This document shows, piece after piece, positions 27,084 to 34,067 of a DNA stretch of 64,000 nt. The stretch is from JAAYBF01 sp963808105 (GTDB taxonomy: Bacteria > Actinomycetota > Thermoleophilia > Solirubrobacterales > Thermoleophilaceae). The stretch is taken from the NCBI GenBank assembly GCA_963808105.1, contig CAWEEH010000003.1, positions 930,001 to 994,000 of the forward strand, read 5' to 3'. The notes under the pieces were generated by a model. The model saw only the letters and a list, made by a program, of their open reading frames with translations. It did no database searches and was not told where the DNA came from. Both the position numbers and the translations under genes were made by a program. Positions within the stretch are counted from its first letter, which is position 1. Each line of letters opens with the position of its first letter.

Positions 27084-29072
27084 GTGGACCATCGTCTACC
27101 CGAACGGGATCGCCCCTGGGTGATGCGCACCTACGCGGGGCATTCCACCGCGGAGAAGTCGAACGAGCTGTACCGGCGCAATCTGGCCAAGGGGCAGACC
27201 GGCCTGTCGGTGGCGTTCGACCTCCCCACCCAGACCGGCTACGACCCCGACCACGAGCTCTCGCGCGGGGAGGTCGGCAAGGTGGGCGTCTCGATCGCGC
27301 ACAAGCGCGACATGCACTCGCTGCTGGACGGCATCCCGCTCGACGAGATGAACACGTCGATGACGATCAACGCCACCGCCGCCTGGCTGCTCGCCCTCTA
27401 CATGACCACGGCGGAGGAGAACGGCGTCGAGCGCTCCGTGCTCCAGGGCACGACGCAGAACGACATCATCAAGGAGTTCCTCTCGCGCGGCACCTACGCG
27501 TTCCCGCCGGAGGCGTCGATGCGCCTCACCGCGGACATGATCGCCTTCACCGTCGACGAGGTGCCCAAGTGGAACCCGATCAACGTCTGCCCCTACCACC
27601 TGCAGGAGGCCGGGGCCACGCCCGTGCAGGAGATCGCCTTCTCCCTCTCAACCGCCATCGCGGTGCTCGACGAGGTCCGCGAAAGGGTGCCCGAGGAGAC
27701 CTTCCAGCGCGTCTTCGGCCGGATCTCCTTCTTCGTGAATGCCGGCATCCGCTTCATCGAGGAGCACGCGAAGCTGCGCGCGATGGGCCGGCTGTGGGAG
27801 GAGATCGGCCGCGAGCGCTATGGCGTGACCGACGAGAAGTACCTTCGCTTCCGCTACGGCGTGCAGGTCAACTCCCTCGGCCTCACCGAGGCCCAGCCCG
27901 AGAACAACGTGATCCGGATCGTGCTCGAGGCGCTCGGCGTCACGCTCGGCCGCGACGCCCGCGCCCGCGCCGTGCAGCTGCCGGCATGGAACGAGGCGCT
28001 CGGCCTGCCGCGGCCGTGGGACCAGCAGTGGTCGCTGCGGATCCAGCAGATCCTGGCCTACGAGACCGACCTCCTGGACTACCCCGACATCTTCGAGGGC
28101 TCTCACGTGATGGACGGCCTCGTGGACGAGCTTGCCGACGGCGCCCGGGCGGAGATGGCGATCGTCGACGAGCAGGGCGGCGCGGTGGATGCCGTGAACT
28201 ACATGAAGACCCAGCTCGTCGAGTCCCACCGCGCGCGCGTGCAGCGGATCGAGACGGGCGAGCAGAAGGTGATCGGGCAGAACGTCTACACCGAGCACGA
28301 GCCCTCGCCGCTCCAGGAGGGCGAGGACGGCGGGATCATGAGCGTGGACCCCGAGGTCGAGCAGGGGCAGATCGACGCCGTGCGCGCGTGGCGCGCCGAC
28401 CGCGATCAGGCCGCCGTGGACGCGGCACTGAACGACCTGCGCGAGGCCGCTTCCTCACCCGACGTCAACGTCATGCCCGCCACCCTGGCGGCCGCCCAAG
28501 CCGGGGCAACGACGGGTGAGTGGGCTGGAACCCTTCGTGAGGTATTCGGCGAGTACCGCGCGCCCACCGGCGTGGGCGATGCCGCGGCGGCGCCCAACGA
28601 CGACTCGTTGGACGAGCTGCGCGACCGCGTTGAGCGCGTCTCCGAGGCGCTCGGCCGGCGGATCAAGATCCTCGTCGGCAAGCCCGGGCTCGACGGCCAC
28701 TCCAACGGCGCCGAGCAGATCGCCGTCCGGGCGCGCGACGCCGGCATGGACGTGGTCTACGAGGGCATCCGGCTCACGCCCGAGCGGATCGCCGCCACCG
28801 CGGTGCAGGAGGGCGTGCACGTGGTGGGCCTCTCGATCCTCTCCGGCTCCCACCAGGAGCTGATCCCGGCGGTGCTCGAGCAGCTGCGGGTCGCGGGCGC
28901 GGACGTGCCGGTCGTGGTCGGCGGGATCATCCCGAAGGCCGACGAGGAGGCTTTGCTCGCCGCGGGTGTCTCGCGGGTGTACACGCCGAAGGACTTCGAG
29001 GTGTCGAAGATCATGGGCGACATCGTCGACCTCGTGGCCGAGCGCAACCCGGCCGAGCCGACCCCCGCCTAG
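27084..29072 (+). CDS. ecm: Ethylmalonyl-CoA mutase (B12-dependent acyl-CoA mutase)
   Basis: About 662 residues, a single-chain coenzyme B12 mutase with the substrate barrel first and the B12 domain last. Substrate-domain motifs: RTYAGHSTAEKSNELYRRNL, TGLSVAFDLPTQTGYDPDH, LDEMNTSMTINATAAWLLAL, QVNSLGLTEAQPENNVIRIV. B12 domain: GKPGLDGHSNGAEQIAVRAR (DxHxxG-type: LDGHSNG) and VVGLSILSGSH. LPTQTGYDPDH and the NSLGLTEAQPENN segment are typical of the Ecm/MeaA group rather than methylmalonyl-CoA mutase. It converts ethylmalonyl-CoA to methylsuccinyl-CoA. GTG 27084 is chosen from the leaderless -10; an ATG at 27057 is the alternative. Ccr and MeaB are nearby. Confidence 0.88.
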   Translation: MDHRLPERDRPWVMRTYAGHSTAEKSNELYRRNLAKGQTGLSVAFDLPTQTGYDPDHELSRGEVGKVGVSIAHKRDMHSLLDGIPLDEMNTSMTINATAAWLLALYMTTAEENGVERSVLQGTTQNDIIKEFLSRGTYAFPPEASMRLTADMIAFTVDEVPKWNPINVCPYHLQEAGATPVQEIAFSLSTAIAVLDEVRERVPEETFQRVFGRISFFVNAGIRFIEEHAKLRAMGRLWEEIGRERYGVTDEKYLRFRYGVQVNSLGLTEAQPENNVIRIVLEALGVTLGRDARARAVQLPAWNEALGLPRPWDQQWSLRIQQILAYETDLLDYPDIFEGSHVMDGLVDELADGARAEMAIVDEQGGAVDAVNYMKTQLVESHRARVQRIETGEQKVIGQNVYTEHEPSPLQEGEDGGIMSVDPEVEQGQIDAVRAWRADRDQAAVDAALNDLREAASSPDVNVMPATLAAAQAGATTGEWAGTLREVFGEYRAPTGVGDAAAAPNDDSLDELRDRVERVSEALGRRIKILVGKPGLDGHSNGAEQIAVRARDAGMDVVYEGIRLTPERIAATAVQEGVHVVGLSILSGSHQELIPAVLEQLRVAGADVPVVVGGIIPKADEEALLAAGVSRVYTPKDFEVSKIMGDIVDLVAERNPAEPTPA

Positions 29073-29110
29073 ACGTTTCACCCGCGCGGCGGACTGGGTA
29101 GGGGCCGCAC

Positions 29111-30637
29111 ATGCGCTTGCTCACCGCCGCCGCGGCCATGCTCCTGCTGGCCCTGGTCCCCACTTCAGCCCACGCCCAGTCCAACCCGGGCCCGTGTACG
29201 CCTGGCAGCGCCGGCATCGGCGACGAGTACTACCCCGGGTACGGCAACGGCGGCTATGACGTGCGCCACTACGACCTCGACGTCGACTACGACCCGGGCA
29301 ACGACCAGCTCCGCGGGGACGCGGCCATCCGGGCGCGGGCCGAGAAGCGGCTGTGCAGCTTCAACCTCGACTTCGTCGGCCTGAACATCGATCGAATCAC
29401 GGTCAACGGCCGCCGCGCGAGCTGGCGCCGCTCGGGCCAGGAGCTGACCGTGGTGCCACGCGAGGCGCTCGACCGCGGTCGCTTCGACGTACGCGTGAGG
29501 TACCGCGGCACGCCGGAGGAGTTCACCCTCCCCGGGCTCGACCTGCGAACCGGCTGGATGACCACGCCCGAGGGCGCCACCGTGGCGGGCCAGCCCGAGG
29601 TGGCGACCGCCTGGTACCCCGTCAACGACCACCCGCTCGACAAGGCCTCGTACACCTTCAACGTGACCGTGCCGCGCGGATACGAGGTCGCCGCCAACGG
29701 CTCCCTGCGCTCACAGCAGCAGCACGGCAACAAGAGCACCTGGGTGTGGGACGCGCCCGAGCCGATGGCTTCCTACCTGGCGACGATCGACATCAGCGAC
29801 TGGGACGTGACCCGCAGCGTCCAGGCCGGACTGCCGACCTACGACGCGGTCGACAACAACCTCACCGGCGAGCTGCGCAACCAGATCGACTCGTCGCTGC
29901 GCCGGCAGGGCGAGGTGGTCGAACTGCTCAGCGACAGCTTCGGCCCGTACCCATTCCGCGACCTGGGCGCGATCGTGCCGAACCAGGACGACCTGCGGTT
30001 CGCCCTGGAGACCCAGACCCGGCCGGTCTACTCGAAGCTGTTCTGGCTCGACCCGCAGGGCGTCCCGGAGAACGGCGACCCGGTCGTCGTGCACGAGTTG
30101 GCGCACCAGTGGTTCGGCGACGACGTCGCCCTGGCGCGGTGGCAGGACATCTGGCTGAACGAGGGCCCCGCCACCTACGCGGAGTGGCTCTGGGCCGAGC
30201 ACGAGGGCCAGGCCACCCCGCAGGAGATCTTCAAGGCCACCTACGACTCGATCCCGGCCGACGACCCGTTCTGGCAGGTCAAGATCGGCGATCCCGGCAT
30301 CGACCTGCTGTTCGACGGGGCGGTCTACGACCGCGGCGCCATGACGGTCCACGCCCTGCGCAACGAGGTCGGCGACCAGGTCTTCTTCCGCATCCTCAAG
30401 CGCTGGACAGCGAGCAAGAGCGGCGGCAACGCCACCACGCCGGAGTTCATCGCGCTGGCCGAGCGGATCGCGGGCCGGTCGCTGGACGGCGTTTTCGACC
30501 GCTGGCTCTTCACCGCCGGCAAGCCGCCGTTCTCGGAGCCGGCCGGCGCCGCGGCGACGCTCCAGCAGCGCTCCCTCGGGACGGGCGGCTTCCGCTCCAA
30601 GGCGCGCGACCGCCTGAAGCGCATCGGGCGCTACTGA
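29111..30637 (+). CDS. Secreted M1-family zinc aminopeptidase
   Basis: 508 residues with signal peptide LTAAAAMLLLALVPTSAHAQ. The gluzincin motif VHELAHQWFGDDVAL (His328, Glu329, His332) and the third zinc ligand Glu351 in IWLNEGPATYAEWLW have exact family spacing. The N-terminal beta-sandwich (HYDLDVDYDPGNDQLRGDA) precedes the catalytic domain. The canonical GAMEN exopeptidase loop is not obvious: the corresponding region reads RFALETQTRPVY, as in many secreted actinobacterial members. Hydrolyses peptides outside the cell. No break. Confidence 0.88.
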   Translation: MRLLTAAAAMLLLALVPTSAHAQSNPGPCTPGSAGIGDEYYPGYGNGGYDVRHYDLDVDYDPGNDQLRGDAAIRARAEKRLCSFNLDFVGLNIDRITVNGRRASWRRSGQELTVVPREALDRGRFDVRVRYRGTPEEFTLPGLDLRTGWMTTPEGATVAGQPEVATAWYPVNDHPLDKASYTFNVTVPRGYEVAANGSLRSQQQHGNKSTWVWDAPEPMASYLATIDISDWDVTRSVQAGLPTYDAVDNNLTGELRNQIDSSLRRQGEVVELLSDSFGPYPFRDLGAIVPNQDDLRFALETQTRPVYSKLFWLDPQGVPENGDPVVVHELAHQWFGDDVALARWQDIWLNEGPATYAEWLWAEHEGQATPQEIFKATYDSIPADDPFWQVKIGDPGIDLLFDGAVYDRGAMTVHALRNEVGDQVFFRILKRWTASKSGGNATTPEFIALAERIAGRSLDGVFDRWLFTAGKPPFSEPAGAAATLQQRSLGTGGFRSKARDRLKRIGRY

Positions 30638-30663
30638 CGCACCCCTTGTAGCGTCCGCGGCCG

Positions 30664-31617
30664 ATGAGCGCTGACGGACGGGAACTCGGCCGCAGGCTGC
30701 GCGAAGGCGACCGCTCCGCGGGGCCCGCGGCGCTGAACCTGATCGAGGACCGTTCGCCCGGCGCGCGCGAGGCGTCCGCGGCCCTGCTCGCCGAGGTCTC
30801 CCCCGCCGCCCTCGGCGGCGAGGCGCCCGCTCACCTGGTGGGCGTGACCGGGCCGCCCGGTGCGGGGAAGTCGACGCTGCTGTCCGTGCTCGTGCGCGAA
30901 TGGCGCTCTGCCGGCCGAACCGTGGCGGTCCTCGCCGTCGACCCATCGTCCAAGCGCTCCGGCGGCTCGTTGCTCGGCGACCGGGCGCGGATCGAACACG
31001 ACCCCGGCGACGACGGCATCCTCATTCGCTCCACGGCCGCGGGCGGCCGGCTGGGTGGCCTTGCGGCACCCACGCGGGAGGCCGCGCAGGCGCTGGCCGC
31101 GGCCTTCGACATCGTGGTGGTCGAGACCGTGGGCGTCGGCCAGTCCGAGACGGACGTCGAGGAGGTGTGCGACACGGTCGCGGTGGTGGTGCAGCCCGGC
31201 TCGGGCGACACCCTTCAGTTCCTGAAGGCCGGGATCATGGAGGTGCCCGACGTGCTGGTGGTGACCAAGGCCGACCTGGGCGACGTGGCCATGCGAGCGC
31301 GGCGCGATCTGGCGCAGGCGCTGGGCGCTCTCGGGTCGCGCGAGGTGCCGGTGCTGGCCGTCTCCTCGGTGCCGCCCCCGTCGGGGATCCCCGAGCTGAT
31401 CGAGGCGCTGGACTCCCACCGAGCGTCGCTCGACGTGCCGGCCGCGCGGCTGCGGGCCCGTCGCATGGCGGCTCTGGCGGAGCTGGTGGCCGAGGATGGG
31501 GAGGCTGCGCTGCGGGCGCTCGGAGGGCGGCGCGAGGCCGAGCGATTTCTCGAGTCGCAGGACGCGGCGCTGGATGTGGCGGCCCTCGTTTCGGCCTTGA
31601 GGGAGAAAGCCGAGTGA
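30664..31617 (+). CDS. meaB: MeaB/ArgK-type GTPase chaperone of B12-dependent mutases
   Basis: 317 residues of the G3E GTPase family. Walker A VGVTGPPGAGKSTLLSVLV; VLAVDPSSKRSGGSLLGDR and ILIRSTAAGGRLGGLAAPT are the MeaB switch motifs; VVVETVGVGQSETDVE (Walker B) and VVTKADLGD (NKxD equivalent) follow. MeaB loads and protects adenosylcobalamin in acyl-CoA mutases, here most likely the ethylmalonyl- or methylmalonyl-CoA mutase. A TAGCGT hexamer lies 9 nt before the ATG. Its TGA overlaps a GTG starting a small membrane protein. Confidence 0.88.
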   Translation: MSADGRELGRRLREGDRSAGPAALNLIEDRSPGAREASAALLAEVSPAALGGEAPAHLVGVTGPPGAGKSTLLSVLVREWRSAGRTVAVLAVDPSSKRSGGSLLGDRARIEHDPGDDGILIRSTAAGGRLGGLAAPTREAAQALAAAFDIVVVETVGVGQSETDVEEVCDTVAVVVQPGSGDTLQFLKAGIMEVPDVLVVTKADLGDVAMRARRDLAQALGALGSREVPVLAVSSVPPPSGIPELIEALDSHRASLDVPAARLRARRMAALAELVAEDGEAALRALGGRREAERFLESQDAALDVAALVSALREKAE

Positions 31618-31769
31618 AGCTGGGAGTTCAGGTGCTGCTGCTTCTGGCCGTGTTCACGGGCGTTTCGCTGCTGGCCTGGGCCCTGGGCGCGGCGAACCTC
31701 GGCACCGCGATGGGGTTCGGGCAGGTCGCGTTCGCCGGGACGCTCGTCTGGCTGTTGCTCAAGCGCTGA
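31614..31769 (+). CDS. Small two-helix membrane protein coupled to meaB
   Basis: 51 residues from a GTG overlapping the meaB TGA (GTGA): VKLGVQVLLLLAVFTGVSLL, AWALGAANLGTAMGFGQVAF, AGTLVWLLLKR. Two hydrophobic segments with a short Gly/Asn turn indicate a small integral membrane protein. It is too short for a confident family. The stop-start overlap and codon use like its neighbours support it as real. It ends 11 bp inside the convergent mobA gene. Confidence 0.55.
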   Translation: MKLGVQVLLLLAVFTGVSLLAWALGAANLGTAMGFGQVAFAGTLVWLLLKR

Positions 31770-32316
31770 GGCGGGCTTCGGCGGCGCGCAACTGCTCGGG
31801 CGTGTTCACGGACGTGGCCTCGCTCAGCTCGATCGTCGCCGGGTCCAGGCGCGCGACCGTATCTCTCAGCGCCTCCCCCTCACCAGCCTCGCGCAGGCGC
31901 TGCAGCGCGGCCGGGCGGTAAAGGGCGAGCACGGGTGTGAGGGTGCCGTCGTTGGTGGCGACCACCGCGGCTCCCTCGGGCCCGTTCAGCGCCCGCAGCG
32001 CCGTCGGGGTCACGAACGGCATGTCGGCCGCGCACACCAGCACCTCCGTGCCGGCCCGCTCGAGCGCGTGGACGATGCCCGTGAGCGGGTGGCGCGGCTC
32101 GTCGGGCTCGTCCCAGCGCTCCATGCCCTCCGGCAGCGGCGGCAGCTCGGTGTCGCCCTTGCAGACCACCACCGTCCGCTCGCAGACTGCGCGCATCGCG
32201 TCGAGCGGATACGCGATCAGCGGCCGTCCGGCAAGGAGCGCCATCGGCTTCGAATCCGTCCCGAAGCGCTGGCCGGCGCCGCCCGCCAGAACCGCTCCGA
32301 GGGGAAGGGTGGTCAT
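31759..32316 (-). CDS. mobA: Molybdenum cofactor guanylyltransferase (MobA-like NTP transferase)
   Basis: 185 residues. The nucleotidyltransferase signature LGAVLAGGAGQRFGTDSKPM (G-G-x-x-x-R-x-G...K) is followed by VLVCAADMPFVTPTALRAL (the metal-binding Asp and DMP motif) and GTLTPVLALYRPAAL. MobA attaches GMP to molybdopterin to form the guanine dinucleotide cofactor. Closely related MocA-type cytidylyltransferases are possible. The ATG overlaps the stop of the lipoprotein gene upstream (ATGA). Confidence 0.8.
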   Translation of the reverse strand: MTTLPLGAVLAGGAGQRFGTDSKPMALLAGRPLIAYPLDAMRAVCERTVVVCKGDTELPPLPEGMERWDEPDEPRHPLTGIVHALERAGTEVLVCAADMPFVTPTALRALNGPEGAAVVATNDGTLTPVLALYRPAALQRLREAGEGEALRDTVARLDPATIELSEATSVNTPEQLRAAEARLSA

Positions 32317-32732
32317 GGCGAAAGACTCGCGATCCGGAAGCGGCCGCGTTCGCGGCGCAGCGCGATCGTCTCGTCCACCGCGCGCTCGCCCGCGGCTCGC
32401 GTGCGGACGCGGGCCTCGGCGGTCTTGCCCTTCACGCGGATCGAGAGCAGCCGAACGCGCGGGCGGCGCACGTCCTCCGTGGCCGAGCGCAGCAGGGCGG
32501 CGCAGTCGCGCCCGCCCGCTCGTCGCCGGGCCGCGCGCGTGAAGAGCTCGTCGCAGATCTCCTTGTAACGCCCGGCGCGGGTCGCCGCATCGAGCGCCGC
32601 GACGGCGCCCGCCACCTGTCTCGGCGCGCCCTTGATGACCTCCGGATCGGGGTCCGATCCACCCGAGTCACAGCCCGCGAGCGCCGCGGCAGCCGCGACC
32701 AGGCATAGCGCCGCCTTCACGCCTGCGAGCAT
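32313..32732 (-). CDS. Small lipoprotein, function unknown
   Basis: About 139 residues. From MLAGVKAALCLVAAAAALAG the signal ends in lipobox ALAGC, then an acidic linker (DSGGSDPDPEV). The mature domain (VAALDAATRAGRYKEICDEL, RVRLLSIRVKGKTAEARVRT) follows the helix-then-strands layout common in NTF2-like lipoproteins of this group. The start may be the GTG at 32741 or the ATG at 32732. Translationally coupled to mobA. No partner or catalytic residue identified. Confidence 0.6.
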   Translation of the reverse strand: MLAGVKAALCLVAAAAALAGCDSGGSDPDPEVIKGAPRQVAGAVAALDAATRAGRYKEICDELFTRAARRRAGGRDCAALLRSATEDVRRPRVRLLSIRVKGKTAEARVRTRAAGERAVDETIALRRERGRFRIASLSP

Positions 32733-32741
32733 AATGAGCAC

Positions 32742-33347
32742 ATGGAGGGCTCAGCGCCGGATTCCGTCGGTACCTCTTCGAGCTGGCTGCGCTGCTACCG
32801 CTGTTGGTCGCAGAACCTCGAGGTCCAGCTGCACTACGAGGGCATCCTCAAGATCGACGCCGAGACCGGCGAGGCCGTCGAGCCGGTGGAGGAGGTCCAG
32901 GAGGCGGTCGTTCAGTGCATGGACTGCATGCACGATCAGCCACACCTCAGCCTCACCATGTACGAGGAGGACGGCCGGCGCATCAGCAAGATCGAGGCGG
33001 TCGAGGACCGCTGGGAGCGCATGGTGACCGGAACGCCCTGGGTCGCCTCGTGCACGGTCAGCGTGGACGGCGACCAGGTGGAGTCCTGCTCGGGACCCGA
33101 CGCCGCGGACTCGCTGGCCTTCGCGGCCTTCGGCGACCACGGCACGCGCGAGTTCTTCACCCACGTCCGGTTCCACAAGCACGAGGGCGACGACCGGATC
33201 GTGGTTCACATGCTGGTCGAGTTCTACGCGCGCTCCGCCGAGGAGGCCACCGAGGTGCTCCAGAGCGCCGCGCGCGGGACGCTGGCGATCACCTCCCTGG
33301 CCGAGGAGTCTCGCCCGCCAGCCTCCACAGCGGAGGACGAGCACTGA
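32742..33347 (+). CDS. Zinc-ribbon-like hypothetical protein
   Basis: 201 residues. WLRCYRCWSQNLEVQ and VVQCMDCMHDQPHL supply two CxxC knuckles about 40 residues apart, suggesting a zinc ribbon-like site at the N-terminus. The middle (RFHKHEGDDRIVVHMLVEFY) is strand-rich and the C-terminus is helical. A CATAAT hexamer 6 nt before the ATG suggests a leaderless start. Its end contains the Shine-Dalgarno of the sortase gene. I do not recognise a named family. Possibly a nucleic-acid or protein-binding adaptor, but this is not supported beyond the CxxC pairs. Confidence 0.55.
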   Translation: MEGSAPDSVGTSSSWLRCYRCWSQNLEVQLHYEGILKIDAETGEAVEPVEEVQEAVVQCMDCMHDQPHLSLTMYEEDGRRISKIEAVEDRWERMVTGTPWVASCTVSVDGDQVESCSGPDAADSLAFAAFGDHGTREFFTHVRFHKHEGDDRIVVHMLVEFYARSAEEATEVLQSAARGTLAITSLAEESRPPASTAEDEH

Positions 33348-33946
33348 GGGTCGTCGCACGCTTCGTCGCCTCGGTGATGATGGTGAGCGGCGTGCTGTTG
33401 ATAGCGGACGCCGGCGCCACGCTGCTGTGGCAGGAGCCGGTGAGCTGGTTCGTGGCCGAGCGCCAGCAGGCCGAGCTGGAGACCGCGTTCGCCAAGCCGC
33501 CGCCGCGCGTCCTGCGCGGCAAGCCGCTGCCGGGCGACTCCATCGCCAAGCTCACCATCCCCAAGATCGACGGCTCCTACTACGTGGTCGAAGGGACCAA
33601 GGCGGGCGACCTGCGCAAGGGCCCCGGCCACTACGAGGACACCCCGTTACCCGGCAAGGGCGGCACCGTGGCCATCGCCGGGCACCGCACCACCTACGGT
33701 GCGCCGTTCCGCAACATCGACGACCTCAAGCGCGGAGACCTGATCCGGATCGAGATGGCGAAGGGCCGCTTCACCTACGTGGTGGAGAAGACGCGGCTGG
33801 TGGACCCCACGGAGGTCTCGGTGAAGAACAAGGTCGGCCACGAGCAGCTGATCCTCACCGCCTGCCACCCGCTCTACAGCGCGGCTCAGCGAATAGTTGT
33901 GTTCGCTCGCTTGAGGAACCGCGACGTCAAGTCGACTGTGAGGTAG
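33344..33946 (+). CDS. Sortase (class E-like transpeptidase)
   Basis: About 200 residues. An N-terminal membrane anchor (RVVARFVASVMMVSGVLLIA) precedes the sortase barrel: IAGHRTTYGAPFRNIDDLKR (catalytic His), LILTACHPLYSAAQRIVVFA (catalytic Cys in TACHP and Arg in AQRIVV). Sortases attach LPxTG-type proteins to the cell envelope. The start is taken as CTG at 33344 because GGAGG lies exactly 7 nt upstream and the CTG overlaps the previous TGA (CTGA); GTG 33374 is the alternative. An LPFTG protein at 36260 is a likely substrate. Confidence 0.8.
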   Translation: MRVVARFVASVMMVSGVLLIADAGATLLWQEPVSWFVAERQQAELETAFAKPPPRVLRGKPLPGDSIAKLTIPKIDGSYYVVEGTKAGDLRKGPGHYEDTPLPGKGGTVAIAGHRTTYGAPFRNIDDLKRGDLIRIEMAKGRFTYVVEKTRLVDPTEVSVKNKVGHEQLILTACHPLYSAAQRIVVFARLRNRDVKSTVR

Positions 33947-34067
33947 GCGCAGCGCGGCTCTCATCCAACGAGGAGTCGTCCCTGGACTCGAAGAACAGGA
34001 TGAGCAACACCACCAGCAACAGCGAGATCGCGACCACCGCGAGCCAGTAGAAAACCTTGCCGACCAC
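33927..34067 (-). CDS. Possible single-TM small membrane protein
   Basis: 46 residues from a GTG at 34067: VVGKVFYWLAVVAISLLLVV, LLILFFESRDDSSLD and a Ser/Thr-rich tail. It has one strong transmembrane helix with charged ends, sits between and overlaps its neighbours, and has no counterpart coding frame across 33950-34056. It overlaps the TTG start assumed for the Wzy-like gene by 11 bp; if that gene begins at GTG 34111 there is no conflict. Moderately supported only. Confidence 0.35.
   Translation of the reverse strand: MVGKVFYWLAVVAISLLLVVLLILFFESRDDSSLDESRAAPTSQST

Noticed and set aside
26792..28519. Long plus-strand frame of 575 codons over the ecm region
   Set aside because: Out of frame with the mutase, Arg/Ala-rich and without domains.
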